Positions 33,786-45,484 of a stretch of DNA of 64,000 bases are shown here, in pieces. Under the pieces are notes generated by a model. The model saw only the letters and a program-made list of their open reading frames with translations. It was not told the origin of the DNA and made no database searches. A program made the position numbers and the translations under genes. Position 1 is the stretch's first letter, and every line of letters starts with the position of its first letter. Source of the stretch: Bicyclus anynana (taxonomy: Eukaryota > Arthropoda > Insecta > Lepidoptera > Nymphalidae); contig NC_069100.1 in NCBI RefSeq assembly GCF_947172395.1, positions 9,824,109-9,888,108 of the forward strand, in the 5' to 3' direction.

Positions 33786-34035
33786 CGTGTTGAGTAAGTG
33801 CCGATGGCTCCATGTGGGACCACTACGGCGACACGGGGGATTTGGGCGAGCGCAGAAGCATCGCCCGATGAGACCCGAAGGCTGAAATAAAGATAGAGGA
33901 CGGAAGGGCTCTCTAAGGGCGTCTCCTATGAGACTTGGACCTCGGCTTAGGGGGCCATTCGGGAAGGTGTAACCGTGACCTGAGTGAATCAGTCCGGACG
34001 CCCCGAGATCGTGAGTTAGGGCGGTACGATCGCAA
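33786..34035 (+). repeat. GC-rich dispersed repeat G, copy 1
   Basis: GTAAGTGCCGATGGCTCC, GGGCGAGCGCAGAAGCAT, ACCCGAAGGCTGAA, CTCTCTAAGGGCGTCTC and GACGCCCCGAGATC recur at 45845 (plus) and 56345 (minus). Class unknown; possibly part of a non-LTR element. Confidence 0.75.
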
Positions 34036-34039
34036 TTTG

Positions 34040-34405
34040 CGCGGGACGAAATGTGAGTAATTGTATTCTATGGACGAAATACTGGACAAGGTACCGTTCT
34101 GGTCACAGAACAGACAACGCTAAAAGCTAACGCTTTTAGCAGTAGAAGTAGCAAGGGGGTGTTGGTCGCGTACACTCGGATGTGCGGAACATCGCAAGCG
34201 TGTCCGCGCATGTACAAGCAGTCTTGTTTTGTTCTATGACAAAAGGAATAAATAATAACCAAAGTAAGGGTGACAAATTGATGATTTATGACTAAATATT
34301 AAACAGCCATTTAGGCCGCGCCCCTGGGTACGCTGGTTTCAATACAAAAAATTGACACTTTATAAATCTAGTTACCTCTTATATCTGTGGTCTTGGTCAT
34401 CGAAT
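34040..34405. other. Unassigned DNA
   Basis: Contains a small palindrome GCTAAAAGC/TAAC/GCTTTTAGC at about 34120. No gene. Confidence 0.45.
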
Positions 34406-34411
34406 TGCTAC

Positions 34412-34597
34412 CAGCACAGGACACCTTCAACTTTTCAGTTGTGTGCATTTTAAGAAATTTAATATCACGTGTCTCAAACGGTAAATGAAAAACATCGAGG
34501 AAACCTACATAATTATTATTTGAGAATTTTCTCAATTCTCTATTTGTGTGAAGTCTGCCAATCCGAATTGTGCCAGTGTGGTGGACTAAGGCCAAAC
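34412..34597 (+). mobile_element. SINE family B, head-less
   Basis: CACCTTCAACTTTTCAGTTGTG through ATCACGTGTCTCAAACGGTA to GTGTGGTGGACTAAGGCC. tRNA head and 3' end missing. Confidence 0.85.
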
Positions 34598-34599
34598 CC

Positions 34600-35330
34600 C
34601 AAAACCTCAAAAAAACTACCAGAAAAAACATCACCCCAGCACTGAATAGCGAGGAATCGCCAAGATACCTCAACCCAAAAAGGGCAAGTATTTATTTATT
34701 TAACTTAAACTTCGTAAAAAAAGTTGAATGTAAGTGAATGAGCGTGAGAGTGTGTGTGTAAGTTGGTGTGTGCGTGTGTGTATGACTAATAAGTAATATG
34801 TATTGTAAAATAATTGTAGATAATAATCTACATAGCTCCCTCGTGAAGCCCAGACAAGTCGTTAGCAATTATTAGATATTCTAATGATATCAAATCATAT
34901 CGACATTCACAATTTTAAAAGAGGAAATTTACTTACTCATAATAGAATAGCTAGCTAGTCCAATAAACAGGCGTCCAGTTGTTAAATACTTTGTTAATTA
35001 CATCAATACACGCAGAGTCGCATGCAAATCTACTTTCTTCACTTTAGCGTACACGAAATTTGGTGCTACGATGATCCAGTGGAAACATGAAGTCCAAGGT
35101 TCGAATGTAATGATTTTTTGAGTTGAACATATCTTCTTTCTTTTATATATTAGAGAATGAAGTTTTTGTTTGTCGCCGGTAAATGCTTGCGTAACTGTAC
35201 TAGCCAATGGGGTGAAATTCTCAAGTAAAGCGAAGCTTGACTAAGTTACAATTAAACAAATTTGATTCTCAGTATCGAGCTACCTTATAAATAAACTTGT
35301 TGACTTTTATTCCGTCTCCTACAAAGACTG
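34600..35330. other. Unassigned DNA with a TG-rich tract
   Basis: GT/TG-rich run at about 34745-34785. Nothing else recognised. Confidence 0.45.
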
Positions 35331-35334
35331 CTGC

Positions 35335-35508
35335 TAGCCATGTGTCACGTCGATTCTCTTTCTACAATCGCAAACGCTTCGAAAACTAGAAATATGTATC
35401 GATAATTTATAATTGCGTGACCTGTCGATAACGATTGTCAGTCCCATACATTTTTAATTTTAGAAGCGTTTGCGATTGTAGTTAGAGAATCGACGTGCCA
35501 CATGGCTA
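35335..35508. mobile_element. Mariner-type MITE with ~50-bp TIRs
   Basis: TAGCCATGTGTCACGTCGATTC ... CTACAATCGCAAACGCTTC at left mirrors GAAGCGTTTGCGATTGTAG ... CGACGTGCCACATGGCTA at right. TA at both outer ends fits a TA target duplication. 174 bp, non-coding. Confidence 0.8.
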
Positions 35509-35670
35509 CACTAGACATAGTACAGTCGACATTTTAGTACACTAGACATAGTCAGCCTAAACATTCAAAAGCCGAAAATACCTAACTAATATCGATGCTA
35601 GTAGTATTAATATCACTATAAGATAAAGAATTCATATAACTAGAAGACATTTATATGTCAATCTGGCATT

Positions 35671-35920
35671 TATCATCATTAACTATATTCGGCTTACTGT
35701 AGAGCACGAGTCTCCACTCAGAATGAGAGGGTTAGGCTAATAGTCCAATGCGAAAATTATCAAGTTTCCTCACGATGATTTTCCTTCACCGTTTGAGACA
35801 CGTGATATTTAATTAAAATGCACGTAACTGAAAAGTTTAAGGTACGTGCCTCGGACCTTATTCGAACCTACGCCCTCTGAATCGAAGGTAGAGGTCATAC
35901 CCACTGAGCTACCACGGTTT
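35671..35920 (-). mobile_element. SINE family B with internal deletion
   Basis: ATCATCATTAACTATATTCGG end, jumps from CTAATAGTCCA to the AAGTTTCCTCACGATG core, then runs to the tRNA-like head (TGAGCTACCACGG). Confidence 0.85.
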
Positions 35921-35924
35921 AATT

Positions 35925-36200
35925 ATATAATTTGTTAATTAGTAGATAAATGTCAATCAAATAAATATAATATAGTTTAAAAAACAAGCTTATTAGTCGT
36001 TATGTATCGCAGAAGTAATTAATGAGGAAACAGCGCAAAGGAAGTGGGTTCACACGCCATTGCATGCTCATTACTGCAATGCAACTATGTTTGCAATGAG
36101 CAATTAATTGTACAGTAAAATAGTGACATACGGCATTCATTCAATTTAAATAATATGTAGGGTAACAGGTCAATGTTATACTATAGGAACCCTGTCATCA
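35925..36200. other. Unassigned AT-rich DNA
   Basis: No feature seen. Confidence 0.45.
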
Positions 36201-36202
36201 GC

Positions 36203-36631
36203 GTTCAAGTTAAGCCTTGACAATCTCACCTGATGGTAAGTGATGATGCAATCTAACATGGACGAGGGATAACTTGTTAGAAGGATGAAAATCCACAACC
36301 CTTTCGTTTTCTACACGACATCGTACCCGAACGCTAAATCGCTTGGCGGTACGCCTTTGCGGGTATTTTTTTATACTATACAAGTTAGCCCTTGATTACA
36401 ATCTCACCTGATGGTAAGTGATGATGCAATCTAAGATGGACGCGGGCTAACTTGTTAGGGGGTTAAATCGCTTGGCGGTACGCCTTTGCGGGTAGGATGG
36501 TAACTAGTCACGGCCGAAGCTTCCCGCCAGCCAGACCTGGACCAATTAAGAAAACCTCAATCGCTCCAACCGGGGATCGAACCCAGGACCTTGTAAATCC
36601 ACCGCGCATACCACTGGACCACGGAGGCCCA
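36203..36631 (-). mobile_element. SINE family A with partial tandem duplication
   Basis: 36203-36365 covers the 3' half up to CGCCTTTGCGGGTA. At 36366 the same 3' half starts again (TTTATACTATACAAGTTAGCCC), with an internal deletion (GTTAGGGGGTTAAATCGC), and this copy continues through the tRNA-like head to about 36631. The repeated junction motif TTGGCGGTACGCCTTTGCGG supports duplication within one element rather than two insertions. Confidence 0.8.
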
Positions 36632-36639
36632 CTACAGGG

Positions 36640-37575
36640 CCTTCCTTCTTATAAGAGAGGATATATTATAGTACGATGGTGTTAAAAATAAGAAAATATT
36701 CATATTGACATATTGCACATAGGTTGACTAGTCAAATTATTTTTTTAATTTATTTAATCTCATTCCCTTATTGGTTAGTAAAAAAAGTTAATAGAATATA
36801 CCCAAGAAATGTCAAATGAAAGCTCATTTAATGCTTAATTTAGCTGTAATACCTTTGATCTTGTTCATGGTTTCCCAGATTATGTCTGAAAAATGTGTCT
36901 GGCCGCAATTTAACTAGGCAACCTATTACCTATTATATATATAGTGCAATGTGTCACTGTTAATATTATGTATAATTTATTTCTTATTACTAAAAAAAAA
37001 AATAGATGAGGGTAGATATTTCTAAAGCCGAATCTTAAATCATATGCGATCTGAAGCCACATAACGTATACACACAAAGTCCCTAAGTTTATAACTAACC
37101 TATGTTCCAAGCTTATGTGTATAGAATAAATCTTGAATTCAACTTCGACTTAATGAATTGAAACCATTGATCACTTATATTAAAAGGACGCACAATCATG
37201 TAGAAAATTTCAATTAAAAACTTCCAATTTTGCTTTGACAGTTTTAGAATTATTGGCAAAGAAAATTATACCTAAAGGCTTTTAAATATAGTCCAATGTT
37301 CAATAAAATCCCAATTCAAAGCAAATGCAATTTTAAGGATTGAGTTTATGGTAGAATTTGCTAATGCGACTACTTGAATTGAGTGCCAAGAAGTTGTGTT
37401 TGGCACTCGAGGACGTTTTTTGTCCCTGATTGTACATCCACTTATTAATAGGAGATAGATGATTGAAACTCGAATACTGCTCTAGATAAATGAATGATCT
37501 CCTTAGAGCTTGCGATCCATATTAATTTACAGAAAACCCGTTGCTTAGCAACCACTCCATTAACAAACAGATGAT
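36640..37575. other. Unassigned AT-rich DNA
   Basis: A short tract at about 36632-36660 (CTACAGGGCCTTCC) resembles the repeat at 53370. No gene. Confidence 0.4.
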
Positions 37576-37578
37576 CTA

Positions 37579-37660
37579 AAGCAAGGTTTCTCAAAGTGGG
37601 ATACGCGAACCCCTAGGGGTTCGCCATTCGACAGCAGGGGGTTCGCGATAAGATTTACGT
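37579..37660 (+). mobile_element. hAT-like transposon end
   Basis: CAAGGTTTCTCAAAGTGGGATACGCGAACCCCTAGGGGTTCGC is the characteristic start of hAT elements (CAGNGGTTCTCAAA..., with a CCCCTAGGGG palindrome). The other end was not identified. Confidence 0.65.
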
Positions 37661-37824
37661 AACTAATACCAAGTCAGAATTAAGGTTAAAATAGTTGAAA
37701 ATTACTCCTAACATTCTATTGGGACTAGAAACAAGCTCACCATTCACATTAATATTACTAAGACATTTTTTTGGTACTTTATGTGCTACCTTTTCAAATA
37801 AAAACATTATTTTCTTCATCAACA

Positions 37825-37870
37825 AATCAAATCTTACTTTATATCTAATAATATAAAGTAAGATTTGATT
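37825..37870. repeat. Perfect 20-bp-arm hairpin
   Basis: Arms 37825-37844 and 37851-37870, loop CTAATA. Similarity continues imperfectly outward (AACA/TTGTT). Confidence 0.9.
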
Positions 37871-37879
37871 AGTTGTTTT

Positions 37880-38490
37880 TTTGTTAAGAATAGGCTCTGA
37901 AGAGTGTAAGATGTAGGTCAGATCTTAACTTGAAAATTGATCTTCGTGTAAACCATACGATTATTTGTATGATACAATACAGGAAGACAGTGTAGCCCTA
38001 TTACCGACATAATTATATTTATTATTGCATAATTTGCGCCATATGACATACCTAATGTGGTCAGACTATTTGTGGCAGACATCTGAGTCCACCGCAATTA
38101 CTTTTGTCTGACAGATATAATGAACAATCAACTGGATGAACTGGAATTAAATGCCCAAAGAAAATAATATAAAAACAAATACATTTTATACTTGGATTTA
38201 GGGTCTGCCCTTAAAATCTGATACCTTCCCAAAGTTGTTAGTTTTATGCACTAGTGTTTTGAGAAACTCCTTTTCATAACTTATTAAATACAATGTATTG
38301 CGCAAAAGAAAAGCAATAACAAAGAAAACAGTAGAAAACATAGTATCTAGATACAAGTAAGTCCGCCCTTAGACCTCCTTAATCCGGCCGTCTCACAAAA
38401 TCCGTTTTTAGTAGACGTCTACTAGCTATAAAGTACCTCCCTGCCAAATTTCAACTTTGTAGGTCAAGCGGTTTTCGAGATTTCGAGATA
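37880..38490. other. Unassigned DNA
   Basis: A Helitron-like internal tract (TAAAGTACCTCCCTGCCAAATTTC...AGCGGTTTTCGAG) lies at about 38425-38490, similar to 57418-57470. No gene. Confidence 0.45.
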
Positions 38491-38496
38491 GTTTTC

Positions 38497-38777
38497 GAGT
38501 GTGGGTTCAAATTCGGTCCGGGGCATGCACCTCCAACTTTTCAGTTGTGTGCATTTTAAGAAATTAAATATCACGTCTCAAACGGTAAAAAACATCGTGA
38601 GGAAACCTGCATACCAGGGAATTTTCTTAATTCTCTGCGTGTGTGAATTCTGGCAATCCGCATTGGGCCAGCGTGGTGGAATATTGGCCTAACCCCTCTC
38701 ATTCTGAGAGTAGACTCGAGCTCAGCAGTGAGTGAGAGTGAGCAGTGAATATGGGTTGATAATGATGATGATGATGA
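38497..38777 (+). mobile_element. SINE family B, missing first half of tRNA head
   Basis: Starts GAGTGTGGGTTCAAATTCGG (B box), continues through the standard body, and ends TGGGTTGATAATGATGATGATGATGA. A small GAGTGAGAGTGAGCAGTGA duplication lies near the 3' end. Confidence 0.9.
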
Positions 38778-38779
38778 AA

Positions 38780-39285
38780 TAACTTTTGGATAAAGAAATT
38801 AATGTATTAATATGCGCGATAAAAATACAAAGAGAAAACAAAATAAGAATAATAATTACAAAATCTACTAAAGGTTAAATTTTTTTTAATAAGCGACTGT
38901 CGTATTGAAAATATCTTAAATCTATTTAATGAATAGATCAAACGATCTTTTATAACGATGAAGATAGACAAAATATCAGCGGTAAACGGAAGTAAATTGT
39001 ATTGTAGGTTAAGTAAGTTTTGTAACCACAAGTGTAAGGAAATATGTGACCGCCAGCAACGAATACAATTATCCGAATTGCATAAGCAGACATTAGCTTA
39101 TAAGTATGTTGTATTTCGTTTACTGATGAATCTTATCGCCTTTCTACAATGGTGCGCTTTATAGATGCAAAATTACACTGAATACCCTGAATTTTAAGTC
39201 CTCAGGTTAGGCAGTGCATATTTTTCATTTAACTTTCACGAACCTGTAAAGGATTTTTCCATTTTTTCACAATTTTTACGTTATA
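38780..39285. other. Unassigned AT-rich DNA
   Basis: No gene. The open frame at 38958-39164 has no recognisable motif. Confidence 0.45.
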
Positions 39286-39309
39286 GTGCCTATCCTAATT
39301 AAAAATCTT

Positions 39310-39540
39310 CCTCTCCAATTAGTCCAAAAGACTATTTTACGAATGGGTAGAGATAGTGGAATATCGAAATCTATCCCCACCCACCCCTCCAGGTGGAATG
39401 ACGACATCAAGCGAGTCGCAGGGAATCGCTGGATGCAGGCGGCTCAGGATCTTGATGTTTGGGATGTCCCTATTAACGTACTATGTCCTGCAGTGGACGA
39501 CTCTCTCAGAGAACTCGGAGACGAGGAGATTGGAGACCTG
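39310..39540 (+). mobile_element. RTE-like LINE 3' fragment
   Basis: Reads in one frame PSRWNDDIKRVAGNRWMQAAQDLDVWDVPI, then VLCPAVDD, matching the RTE-like C-terminus (TRWTDDIKRVAGxRWMQxAQDRxVW). Lacks the usual ATG-repeat tail and is followed at once by a SINE B head. Confidence 0.8.
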
Positions 39541-40046
39541 ATAGACTAGTGGATATGACCTCTGCCTTCGATTCGGAGGGCGTTTTTGGCTGGTCGGAGG
39601 CTTCGGCCGTGGTTAGTTACCACTCTACCGGCAAAGACGTACTGCCAAGCGATTTAGCGTTCCGGTACGATGTCGTGTAGAAACCGAAAGGGGTGTGAAT
39701 TTTCATCTACCTCCTAACAAGTTAGCCCGCTTCCATCTTAGATTGCTTCATCACTTACCATCAGGCGAGATTGTCAAGGGTTAACTTGTAAAGAATAAAA
39801 ACAAGCGTAGGTTCGAATCCGGTCCGGAGCATGCACCTTCAACTTTTTTAAATATCATGTGTCTCAAATGGTGAAGGAAAAACATCGTGAGGACACCTGC
39901 ATAGCTGAGAATTTTCTTAATTCTGTACGTGTGTGAAGTCTGCCAATCCGCATTGGGCCAGCGTGGTGGATTAAGGTCTAACCCCTCTCATTCTGAGGGG
40001 AGACTCGTGCTCAACAGTGTGCTGAATATGGGTTGGTAATGATGAG
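39541..40046 (+). mobile_element. SINE family B interrupted by SINE family A
   Basis: Left piece 39541-39582 is the tRNA-like head (GTGGATATGACCTCTGCC to GGAGGGCG). Right piece 39805-40046 resumes exactly in the B box (GCGTAGGTTCGAATCCGG) and runs to TATGGGTTGGTAATGATGA. The GCG at both junctions is consistent with a short target duplication. Confidence 0.88.
39583..39804 (+). mobile_element. SINE family A (5'-truncated) nested in SINE B
   Basis: GGCTGGTCGGAGGCTTCGGCC through TTACCATCAGGCGAGATTG to TTGTAAAGAATAAAAACAA. No tRNA head. Confidence 0.9.
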
Positions 40047-40236
40047 ATAATTAGGAAAATTATTAGGTACGCCGGTTTCCTCACGATGTTTTTCCATTAC
40101 CGGTTCAGACATGTGATATTAAATTTATTAAAATTCACATAACTGAAAAGTTGAAACTGCATGGCTCGAACCGGATTCGAACTTACGCCCTCCGAATCGA
40201 AGGCATAGGTCAACAATCCACTGGAGTATCACGAGT
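40047..40236 (-). mobile_element. SINE family B, 3'-truncated
   Basis: GGTTTCCTCACGATGTTTTTCC, then AACTGAAAAGTTGAAACTGC and a tRNA-like head (GGATTCGAACTTACGCCC). Directly abuts the 3' end of the preceding SINE B in opposite orientation. Confidence 0.85.
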
Positions 40237-40239
40237 CTA

Positions 40240-41420
40240 CATACAAATTATACAAACTAGATTTTTTCTTCTCCACTATGTCCATGTGATGCATCGGGGT
40301 AAGCAGTTTCTTTAGGCACGTATGAAGTGCATGCCCCTACAGAGTCCTACAACTAAACACTGGTTGACTGCACATTGTCTGTCTGTAAGTCAGGACAAAG
40401 AGTTTGATATATCAATAAAACCATAGTTGTAAAGAAAAACAATTCATTACAATAGGCCTATTGTTGTATTAATTGCTATGATATAATGTCTAGTTGCAAC
40501 AGCGCAACTCAGTTAATTTGAACACTTTTAATGAACTTCTAAAAGAGTAGGTATCTGTAAATTTTCCACGAAGAAGAAAAAACACTTTGAAGATGTTCTA
40601 TTCCATGAAGACATATATGCTTTGAATATAGCAGTGTACAGGAAGACGTTGGAAGACCTCACTTTACAGGGCCGTTCTTTCCAAAATCACTATAGGATTT
40701 TTATAATTAAAATTGACCTAAGACACAATGTTCGTACTCTAAAATTGTTCACAATTATCAGGTTTATGAGTAAGTACCAACTTAGACATTGGTGTAATTA
40801 TAGGGTAGCAGAGCCAGCGAAATGCCACGGAGTACAGAAGTAATCTTTAAAAATTACTTTTTTTTTCTAGGGCCCCACCCTATAAATTCACCACAGACTG
40901 CAGATGGTACAGTTACGTCACTGAATTCAGCTATGTCTATAGGCTGGTGATATAGGATTAGTCAGCTGAGAAACTTCTAGTCAATTTAATACTTGGTTGT
41001 ATCAAGCTAAATGAAAAGAAATCATGCCATGGACATATTAATTGTAAGTCAACGTTCAGACAGGACTTTTATTTATATTCCTGGTTTAAAAGTATTGGGC
41101 TGTATGGTCATCGATCTTTGCCTATCCTTATTTAAAAATAATTTAAGTAATAAATAAATTCTCTAGGAAGATTGACGGTCAAAACAAATAAAGATATTAT
41201 AGAATTAAAAGCTATGTTCCGGAAAACAAAGGAATTTATTTATTTCATTAGCATACTAAGTACAGACGGCTAAAAATACTTGTGATGACACATGTTTTAA
41301 TTTTAATTTTAGGATAATATACAAAAGAAAATACCTAAAAAAAGATGTTCCAAAACGAAAACGTTTTGGTGGAGTATTTTTTTTTAATATTGACTAATTT
41401 ATTTATTTTGCTAATTAACC
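40240..41420. other. Unassigned DNA
   Basis: No gene. The open frame at 40622-40843 lacks recognisable motifs. Confidence 0.45.
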
Positions 41421-41424
41421 AAAA

Positions 41425-43300
41425 TCAAACTTCGCTTCGTTGTAGAGGCAACATTTATTCTGATTAGAGTTCGATTTTGGGGTGAAACATTTTGGGGATT
41501 TTCTGTCGGATCTAGGTGACGTTATTGGTTGAATTTTTCGGTTTTTAGCGGATAATAGCAAAAAATAATTAGTCTTTATTTATAATGAACTTCCTATATT
41601 TCTTATACTTCTATTCGATATTCAAAATATTTTTTCTTGTTCTATTCTTGAATTATTATCACTGAAAAAGTGTTAATATCGTAACAAAAGAAGGCCTACA
41701 TATTTGGACCCAGCACGATACAGAAAAAAAAAAATAAATGACGAAAAATCCTTTACTCTATCAAATCAAATTCACCAAAAATAATTAAAATTTACAGGTT
41801 GTTAATATGTTAATATTTTTTTCAATGTGTGTTTTTATGTTGAAATCATGCATTTTACGATGTTGGTACTAGCCCATGCCTTGATCATGCAACTGTCAAT
41901 CAATCTAAAACTAATATTAATATTTATTAAATGACATTAATTTGGGGTTCATTCATCAAATTTGCGCCCAGCAAGGTATGAAAAATGGTCGGTCTACGTT
42001 TTAATTTTTTGTTACTTCAACTATTAAAAATTATTTTCATCAACAATTTATGTATAATTGTATTATATGTATAATTGTATATGTGTTATAATTAATATGT
42101 AATTAATGTATAATTATATTTTAATTTATTTATTTAAATTATTGATAATAATTTATGTATATGTATTATAATTAAAATATTTTATCTACATACCAATGCC
42201 ACAGACAAATATAATAACGAAACAAACACGCACACACTGCTCTGCGATATCTATGATACTAAAGCTGAAACGCATTCAGCGTAAGGTTTTATACGAGCCG
42301 ATCTGATAGTATGGACATGAAAGTTTACTTAAAATTTACATTATTAATAATTAATTTTACCTTAATATGTAACAATTATTTTAGAGGCTGGGCATTCCCT
42401 GCGTTTATCAGTTTATTGGATGACCTTCGATGACCGATACTCATTTTGTTGATATTCTCATTACATTGGTTTTTACTTGACCTTTGGTTTAAACTCTTAA
42501 TATAAAGGAGTGTGACTGTCTGACAGTTTGTTTGTTTAAGTTTTAAGAACTACATTTTTGGTAATTAGGTAGGTATATTATGGTAATCTAAATTTAGTGT
42601 ATCCTATATAATATCTAAGTATTTAATAAAAAAAATGGATATCTAAATTTTATTAAATAAATTGAGCAAAAAAATGACGTTTCGTTAATTATTTTATTAC
42701 AAAAAAATTATTTCATTTTTGTCAATCTGTACGTAAATTCTACAGCAAGGTTTTTCATGAGGTTTTCACAGTTAAAAGCTTCGACATAATGAATTTTCAT
42801 TAAAAATCCCACCTAAAAAAAATATACGAAAATTAATCAACTTCTACAGAATGACGTCGTTAAACGGTAGTCCAATCAATTTAATTGTACAAAGTTAGAC
42901 CGTGTATTAATATTGTATTAGATTAAGAGTTTAATTCATTTTTAATTGATTGTACAGCCCATACTTGCACATTATGATTAGAGTGCAGGGTGCACAATTT
43001 TTTTTATGTTGTGTAAGCATCTAACTTCACTAATTTATTATATTCACACATTAAATTTACACACTTCATTCATTTATAATAAATCAAGCCATCATCAATA
43101 GTTTAATCTGAAAAGTGTTTAATTTCCTGTCCCCCTGTTTCAATTAGTATTTTTGTATGCTTGATACCGTGTATGTAAAATGTCATAGTAAACCCAAAAA
43201 GTTAAAAATATAGTATATGCTGATAATGTAGAATTCATTGTTTTATTTAAAAATCGGTTTATATAAAAATATTTTAAAATCGGTTTATATAAAAATATTC
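41425..43300. other. AT-rich DNA, probably decayed transposon sequence
   Basis: TTTTAGCGGATAATAGC ... TTTATTTATAATGAACTTCC at about 41545-41600 looks like a common lepidopteran transposon tract, but I cannot classify it. Short tandem TATGTATAATTG units at 42050-42120. No gene. Confidence 0.4.
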
Positions 43301-43305
43301 CACGC
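43245..43305. repeat. Tandem duplication of a 28-bp unit
   Basis: AAATCGGTTTATATAAAAAT followed by ATTTTA, repeated twice in direct succession. Confidence 0.85.
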
Positions 43306-43309
43306 AGCA

Positions 43310-43838
43310 GAGTGACTTTGAAACATTTTACCGATGCCCATAATTTGTAGTAAAGCAGGCATGAAAAGATGGTTCAACAATTATCAAGTAAACGGTTTTA
43401 AGCGTATTTATTTATTAGAATATATTAAATTAGCCTTTTAATATAAACAATATTCCATCTTAATAAAAAAAAACAAACATAATCGCGTTAATTTCGTAGT
43501 AGTTTATTTGCAAACGTCTTATCCATACTAGTCTAGCGGTTTTCCCACGATAGCCACAATATTTAACCAATTGAAGCCAGATAGCAAAACGTTATAAATA
43601 AGGGTTATTTGTCGAAATTTATAGTTTTTGAACTATTTCACCATTTGGAACGGTGTGGACTGGACTTTCAAAAAAGTTTAACGACCTCTTTAAGCAGTTG
43701 CGTAAGTGTTGTTTTATAACCTGAGGTCCTAGGTTCTATTCCAAATTCAAATCTAAGTATATGTTATAATATAAAAGCAGTGGACCACAAGATACGAGTA
43801 GTGGTGGCGGCAGAATTGAGCAGTAGTAGAGCTTTTTT
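43310..43838. other. Unassigned AT-rich DNA
   Basis: No feature seen. Confidence 0.45.
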
Positions 43839-43841
43839 TTA

Positions 43842-44097
43842 TATCCGTGATAGCCCAGTGGATATGACCTCTGCCTCCGATTCCAGAGGGTGTGGGTTCG
43901 AATCTGGTCCGGGGCACCTCCAACTTTTCAGTTGTGAAGTTTAAGAAATTAAATATCACGTGTCTCAAACGGTGAAGGAAAACATCGTGAGGAAACCTTC
44001 ATACCAGAGAATTTTCTTAATTCTCTGCGTGTGTGAAGTCTGCCAATCCGCATTGGGCCAGCGTGGTGGACTAAGACCTAACCCCTCTCATTCTGGG
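43842..44097 (+). mobile_element. SINE family B, near full length
   Basis: tRNA-like head CCGTGATAGCCCAGTGGATATGACC with B box GGGTTCGAATC, standard body, ends at CCCCTCTCATTCTGG (last ~30 bp missing). Confidence 0.92.
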
Positions 44098-44168
44098 AAT
44101 ACTAATACTGTCGCTAAATAGCCTTGCAATGTTCCGGTTTGAAGAACATGGTTAAAAAATGTATAGGT

Positions 44169-44464
44169 GACGGTCTCCGTGGCGCAGTGGTGTGAGCGAC
44201 AGATTTACAAGACGGTGGTTCTGGGTTTGATTCCCGGTTGGACTGATAGAGGTTTTCTTAATTGGTCCAGGTCTGACTCGTGGGAGGCTTCGGCCGTAGC
44301 TATAAGCTAGCGATTTAGCGTTCCAGTACGATGTTGTGTAGAAACTAAAAGGGTTGTGGATTTTCATCCTACTCCGAACAAGTTAGCCCGCTTCCGTCAT
44401 AGATTGCATCATCACTTACCATCAGGTGAGACTGTAGTCAAGAGTTAACTTGTAAAGAATAAAA
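44169..44464 (+). mobile_element. SINE family A, full length
   Basis: Clear tRNA-derived head with A box (GTGGCGCAGTGGTG) and B box (GGTTTGATTCCC), TTTTCTTAATTGGTCCAGGTC linker, body, and TTGTAAAGAATAAAA tail. Confidence 0.93.
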
Positions 44465-44711
44465 CAGCTACCTGTCCAGATAACCGCTATTTATGGTTCA
44501 ACTTACTTGCCGGGGTCTATATCTATCTCGAGAACATTGCATACCATCTATTCAATTCGGGATAGAACGTCTGATAGGCTAGTAATAAATCTGTAACAGA
44601 TTTTTTTATTTAGTAAATGATGGCATGTTAGGGTATGTTTTCTCAGAAATATTTATCTTCAAAACCAGTCATAGAATCACTACAAACAAACAAATTGACA
44701 TTCCATAAGTT

Positions 44712-45036
44712 TCTTTTAATTATTTATAAGTAAACCCTAGACTACAATATTACTTGATGGTAAGTGAACCAATCAAAAATGGAAGCGGGTTAACTTGTTG
44801 TTAACAATGGAGTAGGATGAAAATTCACACCACTTTCGGTTTCCACACGACATTATACCGAAACGCTAAATCTCTTGGCGGTACGTCTTTGCCGGTAGAG
44901 TGGTAACTAACCACCGCTGAAGCCTCCCACCAGGCAGACCTGGACCAATTAAGAAAACCTCAAGCAGCCCAGCCGGGGATCATACCCAGAACCTCTTTTC
45001 TTTTCCACCGCGCCTACCACTGCGCCAAGGAGGCCG
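44712..45036 (-). mobile_element. SINE family A, full length
   Basis: Reverse-orientation copy from TTATAAGTAAACCCTAGAC to the tRNA-like head TGCGCCAAGGAGGCCG. Confidence 0.9.
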
Positions 45037-45054
45037 TCAAATGTGCTGTTATAT

Positions 45055-45150
45055 AGTACTAGAAGAACCCCGCGGTTTCACTCGCGGTATTCCCATTCCA
45101 TTTATAATTTTTATATAGGTAGTTTCGGAGCTATTCGAAACAAACAATCA
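45055..45150 (-). mobile_element. Helitron scrap
   Basis: ACTAGAAGAACCCCGCGGTTTCACTCGCGG resembles a reversed Helitron CTAG end with its hairpin. The rest is eroded. Confidence 0.4.
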
Positions 45151-45156
45151 AATCTT

Positions 45157-45478
45157 CATCATCATCATCATATCAGCCGATGGACGTCCACTGCAGGACA
45201 TAGTAAAGTAAGTAAAGGCCTTTTGTAGGGACTTTCAAACATCACGATATTGAGCCACTTGCATCCAGCGAATCCCTGCGACTCACTTGATGTCGTCAGT
45301 CCACCTGGTTGGGGGTCACCCAACACTGCGCTTTGTAGTGCAGAGTCGCCATTTTAGCACCTTGGGACCCCAACATTCTTTTGGGCACTTCGAACTATGT
45401 GCCCCGCCCATTGCCACTTCAGCTTCGCGACACGTTGAGCTATGTCGGTGACTTTGGTTCTTCTGCGGATCTTACCAC
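45157..45478 (-). mobile_element. RTE-like LINE 3' fragment
   Basis: (CAT)n tail, CAGCCGATGGACGTCCACTG, then minus-strand codons for the WMQVAQYRDVxKS ... TDDIK ... CFGVP ... QRVAKLKWQWAGH region. A short GTAAAGTAA duplication interrupts it at about 45205. Confidence 0.82.
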
Positions 45479-45484
45479 TTTACA

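Noticed and set aside
44169..44245. tRNA gene
   Set aside because: A and B boxes are present, as in many copies here, but they head SINE elements and no complete cloverleaf was recognised.
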